From the NCBI RefSeq assembly GCF_001650905.1, contig NZ_LXYG01000002.1, positions 248,001-312,000 of the forward strand: DNA of 64,000 bases, written 5' to 3'. Every line of letters starts with the position of its first letter. Position 1 is the first letter of the stretch. Made by a program: the position numbers and the translations under genes. Source of the DNA: Balneola sp. EhC07 (GTDB lineage: Bacteria > Bacteroidota > Rhodothermia > Balneolales > Balneolaceae). Of the stretch, positions 43,086 to 51,559 are shown piece by piece. Under the pieces are notes generated by a model, which had not been told where the DNA came from, searched no databases, and saw only the letters and a list, made by a program, of their open reading frames with translations.

Positions 43086-43973
43086 TTATTGATGTCCTGA
43101 AATTTCTGCTTTTCTGTCGGTTCTTTTTACCAAACCTTGTAAAACTTTACCCGGTCCCACTTCAACAAAAGCCGAAGCTCCGTTTGCAATCATGTTCTGC
43201 AATGTTTGTGTCCAGCGAACGGGATTCATTAATTGATCCAATAAATTTGATCTGATTTCATCAACGTCAGACGTTGGTTCTGCAGTAAAGTTGCTGTAAA
43301 TAGGACAATTCGGTGTATTGATCTCCAGATTCTCTAAAGACTCTTTTAATCCTACAAAAGCCGGTTCCATTAAAGAAGAATGGAACGCACCGGAAACCGG
43401 TAATAGCATAGCCATTCTAGCTCCGTCTTCCTTAGCTATATCAACTGCTGCCTTTACAGCTTCTACATATCCTGAAATTACCAACTGTCCCGGACAATTG
43501 TAGTTTGCTGCTACAACTTCTTTACCCGTTTGTTCCGCAGCTTTTTTGCAAACCAGTTCTACTTTGTCATCATCCATACCAATGATAGCCGCCATTGTTC
43601 CCGGATTGGAAGCTCCGGCAGCCTGCATTAATTCACCACGACGTCGAACGATCTTCAAGGCATCTTCGAAGCTTACTGCCCCACAGGCAACCAAAGCTGA
43701 GAACTCCCCAAGGCTATGGCCTGCAACCATATCAGGTGTAGCATCTAATGTCTTGTATAAAGCAACTGAATGAAGAAATATTGCCGGTTGTGTAAATTCG
43801 GTTTGCTTTAATTTCTCTTCCGGACCATCAAACATTATTGATTTCAGATCTATGCCAAGCACTTCATTTGCTTGTTCAACCAATTTGGCAAACTCAGGGT
43901 TGGAATCGTAGTGATCCTTTCCCATTCCAACAAATTGAGATCCTTGTCCCGGAAACAGATAAGCTGTACTCAT
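43086..43973 (-). CDS. fabD: malonyl-CoA:ACP transacylase FabD
   Basis: A 295-residue transacylase from the ATG at 43973 (MSTAYLFPGQGSQ). I prefer this to an upstream start at 43988 because it gives the family start and the fabH stop overlaps it by one base. The active-site serine lies in AGHSLGEFSALVACG, the substrate arginine in IVRRRGELMQAA and the second histidine in SGAFHSSLM. Confidence 0.94.
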   Translation of the reverse strand: MSTAYLFPGQGSQFVGMGKDHYDSNPEFAKLVEQANEVLGIDLKSIMFDGPEEKLKQTEFTQPAIFLHSVALYKTLDATPDMVAGHSLGEFSALVACGAVSFEDALKIVRRRGELMQAAGASNPGTMAAIIGMDDDKVELVCKKAAEQTGKEVVAANYNCPGQLVISGYVEAVKAAVDIAKEDGARMAMLLPVSGAFHSSLMEPAFVGLKESLENLEINTPNCPIYSNFTAEPTSDVDEIRSNLLDQLMNPVRWTQTLQNMIANGASAFVEVGPGKVLQGLVKRTDRKAEISGHQ

Positions 43974-44965
43974 TATTTTAATCCCCATTTTAGATAAATA
44001 GCTCCCCAGGTGAAACCACCACCAAAAGCAGCAAGAATCAAATTATCACCGTGATTCAATTTATCTTTCCAATCGTATAAACAAAGCGGGATCGTACCTG
44101 CAGTTGTATTCCCGTATTTATCGATATTTATCATCACCTTTTCAGAAGATAATCCCATTCTGTTCGCAGTGGCATCAATAATTCTTAAGTTTGCCTGATG
44201 AGGAACTAACCATGCTATATCTTCGGGTTCCAGGTTATTTTTCTCCATGATCTCCAGAGAAACATCTGCCATACCCATAGTAGCCTTTTTAAATACAGCA
44301 CGACCATCCTGAGTTACATGATGCTGTCTGTTTTTAACGGTTTCTATAGTCGCAGGATTTCTACTTCCTCCGGCATGCTGATATAAACTGCAATTAGTAT
44401 CGCCTTCTGAATGGTGAATTTGATCAATAATACCTGTACCATCTGTAGATTCTTCAAGAATAACAGCTCCGGCACCATCACCAAATAAAATACTTGTAGT
44501 TCTGTCAGTATAATCTAAAATAGAGCTCATTTTATCGGCTCCGATCACTAATACTTTTTTTGCTCTTCCCGCTTCTATGTACATAGATCCTGTGCTCAAC
44601 GCATATAAAAATCCTGAACAAGCAGCAGAAACGTCGAATGCGAAAGCGTTAGTAGCACCGATCATATTTTGAACTAAACATGCAGTAGCAGGGAATAAAT
44701 AATCAGGAGTTACCGTAGCTAATACTATTAAATCAATTTCTTCAGCAGATGTCCCGGAACTTTCCAGCGCTTCTTTAGCTGCTTCAGCACCCATGAATGC
44801 AGTCGCTTTATCAGGATCTTTTAAAATTCTTCGTTCTGATATACCTGTTCTTGTTCTGATCCACTCATCATTGGTGTCCATCAGCTTTTCCAACTCAAAG
44901 TTGGTCATTCTGAATTCAGGCAAATAATGTCCAACTGCAGTGATCTTTGCTTGTTTTACTTCCAT
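43973..44965 (-). CDS. fabH: beta-ketoacyl-ACP synthase III FabH
   Basis: A 330-residue enzyme that starts fatty acid synthesis by condensing an acyl-CoA with malonyl-ACP. The catalytic triad positions are seen in DVSAACSGFLYAL (cysteine), VPHQANLRI (histidine) and YGNTTAGTIPL (asparagine); the front carries DEWIRTRTGISER. It lies 12 bp after plsX. Confidence 0.96.
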   Translation of the reverse strand: MEVKQAKITAVGHYLPEFRMTNFELEKLMDTNDEWIRTRTGISERRILKDPDKATAFMGAEAAKEALESSGTSAEEIDLIVLATVTPDYLFPATACLVQNMIGATNAFAFDVSAACSGFLYALSTGSMYIEAGRAKKVLVIGADKMSSILDYTDRTTSILFGDGAGAVILEESTDGTGIIDQIHHSEGDTNCSLYQHAGGSRNPATIETVKNRQHHVTQDGRAVFKKATMGMADVSLEIMEKNNLEPEDIAWLVPHQANLRIIDATANRMGLSSEKVMINIDKYGNTTAGTIPLCLYDWKDKLNHGDNLILAAFGGGFTWGAIYLKWGLK

Positions 44966-44977
44966 AAAAAGTTTAAA

Positions 44978-45961
44978 TCAGTTTAGTGATGATACGATTT
45001 TGCCGTTAACATCATTTTCGATGCAAGACACTGCGCTTTTGATCATATTTTTAATTGCAAGAGGTGAGCTGCCCCCGTGACCTACGATACTTACACCATT
45101 AACACCCAGAAAAGGAACTCCACCTACTCTTTCATAATTAAATGGAGCTAATGCTGTTTTCAAAATCTTTTGGGCAGCAACTATCTCTTCAACTTCAAGA
45201 TCCAGTTTTGAGACCGCTCTTTCCACTAATTTCATTATAGTAGCAGGAATAGATTCTCCGAATTTCAGTAGAATATTTCCAACTAAACCATCCGTTAAAT
45301 ATACGTCCGCTTTGCCGGAAAGAATATCTTTACCTTCCACATTACCAATAAATCCGGGTAAGTCTTTAATGTGCTTATGAATGGCTTTCAGCTCTTCCGT
45401 TCCTTTTTCATCTTCTTCACCGACATTAAGCAAACCAACAGTAGGAGATTCTACACCTATGATGTTACGGCAATAAACCTGCCCCATTTTTGCAAATTGA
45501 AGGGCTACTTCCGGTTTAACTTCTAAGTTTGCACCGGCATCTAATAAAAGACGGAATCCTTTAACCGTTGGGTAATACGCGCCGATTGTAGGACGCAAGA
45601 TACCTTCCAGCTTACCTAGAATAAAAGTAGATGCTGCAAGAAGAGCTCCGGTATTTCCTGCGCTTACAAACGCATCGCATTTACCGGCTTTGTGTAATCC
45701 CATTCCGATTACAATAGATGATTGTTGCTTACCTTTTACTGCAGCAGCCGGAGACTCTTCCATTCCGATGATCTGAGGAGCATCCTGAATAAGAACACGT
45801 TTCTCATCGTACTCTTTTCCTTCCAGCTCTTTTTTAATCAGATCCTTTGGTCCCAAAAGAAGAACAGTTAAACTTTCGTCTTCCTGAACTGCTAATAAAG
45901 CTCCTTCAACAGGAGCTTTGGGATAATGATCTCCACCGGCTGCATCTACTGCAACAATCAT
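44978..45961 (-). CDS. plsX: phosphate acyltransferase PlsX
   Basis: A 327-residue enzyme that makes acyl-phosphate from acyl-ACP for phospholipid synthesis. Blocks typical of the family: IVAVDAAGGDHYPKAPVEGAL at the start, ALLAASTFILGKLEGILRPTIG, the LLDAGANLEVKPEVALQFA region and GGVPFLGVNGVSIVGHG near the end. It follows rpmF by 10 bp. Confidence 0.95.
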   Translation of the reverse strand: MIVAVDAAGGDHYPKAPVEGALLAVQEDESLTVLLLGPKDLIKKELEGKEYDEKRVLIQDAPQIIGMEESPAAAVKGKQQSSIVIGMGLHKAGKCDAFVSAGNTGALLAASTFILGKLEGILRPTIGAYYPTVKGFRLLLDAGANLEVKPEVALQFAKMGQVYCRNIIGVESPTVGLLNVGEEDEKGTEELKAIHKHIKDLPGFIGNVEGKDILSGKADVYLTDGLVGNILLKFGESIPATIMKLVERAVSKLDLEVEEIVAAQKILKTALAPFNYERVGGVPFLGVNGVSIVGHGGSSPLAIKNMIKSAVSCIENDVNGKIVSSLN

Positions 45962-45971
45962 AATATTTTAT

Positions 45972-46154
45972 TTAGTTAGCGGCTGCTTTTGTAACCTGAC
46001 GACCTCTGTAGTGCCCACACTCTGTACAAGCATGGTGATATCTGTGGAGTTCGCCGCAGTTTGAACATTTCGCTAAGGTAACATCTGAAATTGCATGATG
46101 TGCACGACGTTTGTTTTTTCGTGCATTCGAGGTTTTTCGTTTTGGATGTGCCAT
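45972..46154 (-). CDS. rpmF: ribosomal protein L32
   Basis: A 60-residue basic protein starting MAHPKRKTSNARKNKRRAHHA, with a four-cysteine zinc ribbon (CSNCGELHRYHHACTECGHY). Its place between the DUF177 gene and plsX is conserved across bacteria. Confidence 0.97.
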   Translation of the reverse strand: MAHPKRKTSNARKNKRRAHHAISDVTLAKCSNCGELHRYHHACTECGHYRGRQVTKAAAN

Positions 46155-46165
46155 TATTTACTTAA

Positions 46166-46669
46166 TTATTTCTTTAATTCTTTTAATGCTTCCCATCTTG
46201 GGTCGATGTTTTCTTCCTCTTCATCAGAGTCGTTACCAAATTGCTGGTGTACAAACTCTTTAGGATTTCCTTCATCATCCAAAAAACGGGGATGTAATTT
46301 TTTTACCGGGAGATTGAGCAATATGCTATCTAACACATCCTGCTCTAAGTCTATTTGTTTAGAATGAATATCAATATTCCTGATGGAGCCTTTTTCATCC
46401 GCCGATTCTTCCACTTCTTCAGCTTTAAATAAAACTTCGTAATTGGTTTCAATCTGATGATCAAATTCATCTAAAGACCGATCACAAATAAGTTTTATAT
46501 CAGCTTTTAATCCAAATTTAACCTGGATAAACTGAAGTGTGCGATAGAAGTTGATATCGAGTACAGCTCGTTCAAACGGAACTTCCTCAATCTCAAGATC
46601 ATCGCTTTCTAATTCGATGGTTCTTTGGCTTTGTCCTTCAGGTATTTCAAAGATCTTAAACTTCAACAT
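46166..46669 (-). CDS. DUF177 (YceD) family protein
   Basis: A 167-residue acidic protein. The DUF177 pattern is recognisable: VPFERAVLDINFYRT, KLICDRSLDEFDHQIETNYEVLF, and a C-terminal stretch IDPRWEALKELKK. The family is linked to large-subunit rRNA processing in E. coli and plants, and always stands upstream of rpmF, as here (11 bp). Confidence 0.88.
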   Translation of the reverse strand: MLKFKIFEIPEGQSQRTIELESDDLEIEEVPFERAVLDINFYRTLQFIQVKFGLKADIKLICDRSLDEFDHQIETNYEVLFKAEEVEESADEKGSIRNIDIHSKQIDLEQDVLDSILLNLPVKKLHPRFLDDEGNPKEFVHQQFGNDSDEEEENIDPRWEALKELKK

Positions 46670-46722
46670 AGAACGTCTCCTTTACAGCTTGTAAATATAA
46701 GGATTATCCTACACGCTTACAA

Positions 46723-47364
46723 TCAATTAAAAAGACCAAATAGACGCTTATCAACTTGCTCAATTATAGAACCTAAATCTTCATTGTTATTCACAAAATC
46801 GAGGTCATCTGTTTCAATAATAAGCTTTTCGTGAGGATAACGATCAATCCAATCCTCATATAATCTGTTCAACCTTTCAAGATAATCGATTCTGATAGTG
46901 TTCTCATAATCTCTTCCCCGCTGCTGAATTTGATTTACCAGGGTAGGAACTTGAGCACGCAAATAAATGAGTAAGTCGGGCGGGCGCAAGTAATGGCTCA
47001 TTTCATGAAACAATGCTTCATAATTCGTGAAATCGCGATCACTCATCAAACTCATTTCATGAAGGTTTTTTGCAAAGATCTCTACATCCTCATAAATGGT
47101 TCTGTCCTGTATCAAGCTTATATCATTTTCCAGCATCTCTTTCTGATGTCTAAATCTGCTGGACAGAAAATAGATCTGAAGATTAAAACTCCATCTGCGC
47201 ATGTCTTCGTAGAAATCTGCCAGATAAGGATTGTCATCTACTGACTCATAAAAAGCCTCCCATCCAAAATGTTTTGACAACAAACTGGTTAGAGATGATT
47301 TCCCCGCACCAATATTTCCGGCTACTGCTATATATTTAGAGTTTTTATTTTTCGAATCGCTCAT
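46723..47364 (-). CDS. deoxynucleoside kinase
   Basis: A 213-residue P-loop kinase of the dNK family that phosphorylates deoxynucleosides for salvage. Motifs: VAGNIGAGKSSLTSLL (P-loop), the substrate glutamate in FYESVDDNPYLADFYEDMRRW, the DRTIYEDVEIFA stretch with the D/E-R-S-like site, and a LID region QQRGRDYE. Which base it prefers is not visible. It lies between pgi and the DUF177 gene, 9 bp from pgi. Confidence 0.9.
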   Translation of the reverse strand: MSDSKNKNSKYIAVAGNIGAGKSSLTSLLSKHFGWEAFYESVDDNPYLADFYEDMRRWSFNLQIYFLSSRFRHQKEMLENDISLIQDRTIYEDVEIFAKNLHEMSLMSDRDFTNYEALFHEMSHYLRPPDLLIYLRAQVPTLVNQIQQRGRDYENTIRIDYLERLNRLYEDWIDRYPHEKLIIETDDLDFVNNNEDLGSIIEQVDKRLFGLFN

Positions 47365-47373
47365 AAGTTCCTT

Positions 47374-48663
47374 TTAATCTTTTCCAAGCAAACGGTACAT
47401 CGCTTTTTTGTAATCTTCAACCCCGGGTTGGTTAAATGGGTTAACTCCCAAACTATATACAAATATCCCCGTCAGCAATTCAAAAAAGTAAATTAGTTCC
47501 CCAATTACCTCTGCATTCAAAGAGCTCAATGATAAATTTATAATCGGAACCGCTCCATCTTTGTGCGCTTCAGTAGTACCGATCCTTGCCTTGGTATTAA
47601 TTTCATGGAAAGAATTTCCTGCCAGATAATTTAATTTATCATGATCTCCTTCAAGAGAATTCACTTTTAAATCTGAAATGGGTTTTTCAACAGCAATAAA
47701 AGTTTCCATCAAACTTCTGGTACCTTGTTGAATAAATTGACCTAAACTATGCAGATCAGTAGAAAAAGCTGCTACGGTTGGGAAAATTCCTTTACCCTCT
47801 TTGCCTTCACTCTCTCCCATTAGTTGCTGAATCCATCCGCCAAAAGATTGTAACTCAGGCTCAAAACATGAAAATACATCAATAGTTATTCCTTTTTCAT
47901 GAAGAGCTCTTCGGACAGCTGCGTATTTCACTATTTCAGTTGCGTCACCTTCATATTTATTAAAAGCAGATACAGCTCCGTAAAAAAGTGTCTTTATATC
48001 AATTCCCGCAACTGCAATCGGTATCAGTCCAACAGGCGTTAACACTGAAAATCTACCGCCTACATCTTCAGGTATTATAAATTTCCTGTACCCTTTTTCT
48101 TCGATCAGTCCATTCAGAACTCCGCCTTCACCACTGGTGGTGCAGATAATCCGATCAGCGGCTTTCTCTTTATACAATTCTTCCATGACTTCACGAATCA
48201 TCCTGAATGAAAGTGCGGTTTCTAATGTAGAACCTGATTTTGAGATCACATTTATATACACACTTTTCGGGGTACCGTCCTGTTTCGGAGTTTTTATATA
48301 CGATAAAAGTTCCTGGAGGTATTTTCCTCCCATATGATGGCCTGCAAAAAGTATTTCAGGTCCCTTTTTGTTAAAATGAGGAGAAAGGGCATCAATAACT
48401 GCTTTCGCTCCTAAATAGGAACCCCCGATACCGCAGACAATAAAAATATCTGCATTATTTCTGATGTCTCTCCCTAAGGAACTTATCTTTTCCAGTAAAG
48501 CATCGTTTGGAGATTTCAGCAGATCTCTCCAACCTAACCATTCAGATCCTTGCCCTGTTTTATCTTTAAGCTGAATAAATGCTTCTTCACACTTTTCAAG
48601 AGATTCAGTGTACGCTTCATCAGAAATAAATTCTTTAGCAATATCGGTATTAATTGAAATCAT
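47374..48663 (-). CDS. pgi: glucose-6-phosphate isomerase
   Basis: A 429-residue isomerase of the short bacterial type (about 430-450 residues). The sugar-phosphate binding SIS region is seen in FIVCGIGGSYLGAKAVIDAL and VISKSGSTLETALSFRM, and the catalytic segment in GGRFSVLTPVGLIPIAVAG and QGTRSLMETFIAV. The pfkA stop and its start overlap by one base, giving a glycolytic pair. Confidence 0.95.
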   Translation of the reverse strand: MISINTDIAKEFISDEAYTESLEKCEEAFIQLKDKTGQGSEWLGWRDLLKSPNDALLEKISSLGRDIRNNADIFIVCGIGGSYLGAKAVIDALSPHFNKKGPEILFAGHHMGGKYLQELLSYIKTPKQDGTPKSVYINVISKSGSTLETALSFRMIREVMEELYKEKAADRIICTTSGEGGVLNGLIEEKGYRKFIIPEDVGGRFSVLTPVGLIPIAVAGIDIKTLFYGAVSAFNKYEGDATEIVKYAAVRRALHEKGITIDVFSCFEPELQSFGGWIQQLMGESEGKEGKGIFPTVAAFSTDLHSLGQFIQQGTRSLMETFIAVEKPISDLKVNSLEGDHDKLNYLAGNSFHEINTKARIGTTEAHKDGAVPIINLSLSSLNAEVIGELIYFFELLTGIFVYSLGVNPFNQPGVEDYKKAMYRLLGKD

Positions 48664-49652
48664 TATCTAAGTAGTTTGGCTAGTTCTATAAGTGAGTGAT
48701 CAAGATCTTTTTTTCTATCTACAGCAACTTTAATTGGAGTAATTTTAATTTTACCGTTAACGATACCAACCATTACACCACTATGTCCTTCCATCAATGT
48801 TTTAATTGCAGCGGCCCCTAATCTGCTTGCCAAAACACGATCTCTGGCTGTCGGAGAACCACCTCTTTGAATATGCCCTAAAATACAGACTCGCATATCA
48901 TATTTTTTAAAGTCGTCGCGAATCTGCTCGGCTAGTTTAATGGCCCCTCCTGATTCATCCCCTTCTGCTACTACAACCAAGCTACTTCTAACCTGATTCT
49001 TAAGCATATTTTTGAGCTGGGATTTTACATCATCGATATCCATCAACTCTTCAGGAAGTAGAGCCAGTTCAGCACCACCGGCTATACTGGTTTCGAGAGC
49101 AATGAAACCTGCATCCCTTCCCATAACCTCCACCAAGAACATTCGTTCATGAGCATCAGCGGTGTCGCGAATTTTATCTACTGCATCAAGTGCTGTATTT
49201 AATGCTGTATCATATCCGATTGTTTCATCCGTCCCGATTATATCATTGTCGATAGTTGCCGGAATACCAATTACTTTTATTCCGTGTTCCTTGCTAAGAA
49301 TATTTGCTCCTGTAAAGGTTCCGTCTCCTCCGATAGCTACAAGTGCATCTATATTATATTTCTTAATAGTTTCAGCAGCCTTCATTCTTCCTTCGACCGT
49401 TCTGAATTCCTGAGAGCGCGCAGATTTAAGAATAGTACCTCCTCTCTGGATGATATTTGAAACAGAATTATTTTTCATGGGCTTCACTTCATTGTGAATT
49501 AATCCATGATATCCATGTCTTATTCCAAAAACTTTCAAGTCGTATTTTGCTGCAACCCTTACTACGGCACGTACAGCGGCATTCATTCCGGGTGAATCTC
49601 CTCCGCTTGTCAAAACCCCAATGGTTTCAAGCCCGGCTAACTTCGTAATCAT
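48663..49652 (-). CDS. pfkA: 6-phosphofructokinase
   Basis: A 329-residue PFK-A family kinase. Blocks: TIGVLTSGGDSPGMNAAVRAVVR, ALVAIGGDGTFTGA (the GGDG form of ATP-dependent enzymes), IPATIDNDIIGTDETIGYDTALN with the catalytic aspartate, and LVEVMGRDAGFIALE. The alanine in IPATIDND replaces the glycine usual in ATP-type enzymes, so the phosphoryl donor is likely but not certainly ATP. Pairs with pgi. Confidence 0.94.
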   Translation of the reverse strand: MITKLAGLETIGVLTSGGDSPGMNAAVRAVVRVAAKYDLKVFGIRHGYHGLIHNEVKPMKNNSVSNIIQRGGTILKSARSQEFRTVEGRMKAAETIKKYNIDALVAIGGDGTFTGANILSKEHGIKVIGIPATIDNDIIGTDETIGYDTALNTALDAVDKIRDTADAHERMFLVEVMGRDAGFIALETSIAGGAELALLPEELMDIDDVKSQLKNMLKNQVRSSLVVVAEGDESGGAIKLAEQIRDDFKKYDMRVCILGHIQRGGSPTARDRVLASRLGAAAIKTLMEGHSGVMVGIVNGKIKITPIKVAVDRKKDLDHSLIELAKLLR

Positions 49653-49754
49653 AATTTTATTTTAAGTGAGTGAGTGTGATTAGTCCTAAATATTTGTCCT
49701 ATATATTAACTAAATTTCGAGCTATTCAAGTTTAAGAAAATTTAAACATATTTG

Positions 49755-50774
49755 ATGGACGATAACGTTTCCCTTGCCAGAATTGAAAAAGATTCTGTGG
49801 TTCGTAAATCTTTAAAAGAAATCACCGCCCCTGTTTCAGAGCATTTAACTGAATTCAGATCTTTTTTCAAAGATACCATCAAAACAGATGTGTTTCTACT
49901 CGATCAAATTCTGAGATATCTGCACAAACAAAAAGGGAAAGAACTTCGTCCTACTCTTGTTTTTATGACGGCTAACTTATTCGATGGTATTTCCAAGAGA
50001 AGTCATATTGCAGCTACAATGATCGAATTGTTGCACACTGCTACCCTTATTCATGATGATGTTGTTGATGAAGCTAATTCCAGACGCGGATTTGTGAGCA
50101 TCAATAAGATCTGGAAAAATAAAGCAGGAGTGCTTCTTGGTGATTTTTTGCTTTCCCGGGGATTACTAGTTTCACTTGAGAATAAAGAGTACAAGTTACT
50201 GAAAGTACAATCCAAAGCAGTTCAAAAAATGAGCGAAGGAGAACTTCGTCAACTTAAAACTGCCGGGTTATTTAATATGACTGAAGAGCGATACTTCCAG
50301 ATAATCTCCGAAAAAACGGCCAGCTTGATATCAACTTGTTGTGAGTGTGGAGCAGTTTCTGCTACCAATGATAAAGACCAGCATGAATTAATGGCAAACA
50401 TCGGGATGAGTATCGGAATTGCTTTTCAGATCAGGGACGACCTTTTTGATTATGGCATGTATGATATAGGCAAGCCAAAGCGAAACGATATTCAAGAGCG
50501 TAAAGTAACATTGCCTCTAATAAAAGCATTGGAACACAGCTCTAAGAAAGAGGCTTCTCATATCCGGGCGTTAATGAAGAAAAGGAAAAAAACTTCGAAG
50601 AATATTGATGAGATCGTAGACTTTGTTCATGATAAAGGTGGTATGGATCATGCAAAAAAGAGTATGTATGAATATGCAAACAAAGCGATCGAAGGATTAG
50701 AAAAAATTCCTGAGTCACAAGCCAGACAAGATTTTGTTGATCTGATTCACTATGTAATTACCCGTAAGAAATAA
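49755..50774 (+). CDS. trans-polyprenyl diphosphate synthase
   Basis: A 339-residue isoprenyl chain-elongation enzyme from the ATG at 49755 (a TTG three bases earlier is less likely). Both aspartate-rich motifs are visible: LIHDDVVDEANSRRG (about 98-112) and QIRDDLFDYG (about 225-234), plus the GKELRPTLVFMTA entry motif. Long-chain synthases of this type make the menaquinone side chain, which fits the menA gene of this window, though they are not adjacent. It lies 5 bp before lpxH. Confidence 0.9.
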   Translation: MDDNVSLARIEKDSVVRKSLKEITAPVSEHLTEFRSFFKDTIKTDVFLLDQILRYLHKQKGKELRPTLVFMTANLFDGISKRSHIAATMIELLHTATLIHDDVVDEANSRRGFVSINKIWKNKAGVLLGDFLLSRGLLVSLENKEYKLLKVQSKAVQKMSEGELRQLKTAGLFNMTEERYFQIISEKTASLISTCCECGAVSATNDKDQHELMANIGMSIGIAFQIRDDLFDYGMYDIGKPKRNDIQERKVTLPLIKALEHSSKKEASHIRALMKKRKKTSKNIDEIVDFVHDKGGMDHAKKSMYEYANKAIEGLEKIPESQARQDFVDLIHYVITRKK

Positions 50775-50779
50775 AGTAA

Positions 50780-51559
50780 ATGGCTGACCAAACCAGTTTG
50801 TTTATTTCTGATGTGCATCTCGGAGCTTTTGATGCAACTACCGAGAAAGAGATTGAGGATGAACTCATCGCGCTTATCGATCACTGTTGTGAACAAAAGA
50901 TCAAGATCTATATACTTGGCGACCTCTTTGATTATTGGATGGAGTATCCGAAAAAAAAATTCATCCCAAATGTTGGTCAAAAGGTATTGCAAGCCTTCAA
51001 AAAGCATAACACACAATGTGAACCCACCACCTATATCACAGGAAATCATGATAACTGGACGTATGGTCATTTCGAAGACCTGGGTTTTGATGTGGAATGC
51101 AATTATCGCATTATCAAGCAAAATGGTTTTAATACCTTATTAATGCATGGCGATGGAAGGTTTGGAAAAAGCGATGACCTATTACGTCCTTTTTTCCACG
51201 GCGTATTAAGAAGTAAATATTTTGTGAAAATGTTTCAGGCATTTCTGCCTCCTGAATTGGGAATTCCGGTTATGAAAAAATTCTCAGGTTTTTCTAAAAT
51301 GAAGGAAAACCGAACTCCCATCCCTTTGGATAAACATGCAAAACGCGTGCTAAAAGAAAAGGATATAGACTTTATAATAATGGGGCATGATCATATTCCA
51401 AGAATGGAAACATTTAAAGCCGGAACGTATATAAACCTTGGAACCTTTTTCTATCATAAGACGGTAGCTCTTTACAACAATGGAGCGTATCAACTCGTTA
51501 GATGGAGTGCTTCTGATAAAGAATTTGTACCTTTCACTGAATCAAGTGTTGTAGAATGA
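50780..51559 (+). CDS. lpxH: UDP-2,3-diacylglucosamine diphosphatase LpxH
   Basis: A 259-residue calcineurin-like phosphoesterase that yields lipid X in lipid A synthesis. The metal-binding motifs come in order: FISDVHLGAF, LGDLFDYWMEY, ITGNHDNWTY, LMHGDGRFG and IMGHDHIPR. The W after the second motif and the length fit LpxH. It overlaps the following PBP gene by 4 bp. Confidence 0.88.
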   Translation: MADQTSLFISDVHLGAFDATTEKEIEDELIALIDHCCEQKIKIYILGDLFDYWMEYPKKKFIPNVGQKVLQAFKKHNTQCEPTTYITGNHDNWTYGHFEDLGFDVECNYRIIKQNGFNTLLMHGDGRFGKSDDLLRPFFHGVLRSKYFVKMFQAFLPPELGIPVMKKFSGFSKMKENRTPIPLDKHAKRVLKEKDIDFIIMGHDHIPRMETFKAGTYINLGTFFYHKTVALYNNGAYQLVRWSASDKEFVPFTESSVVE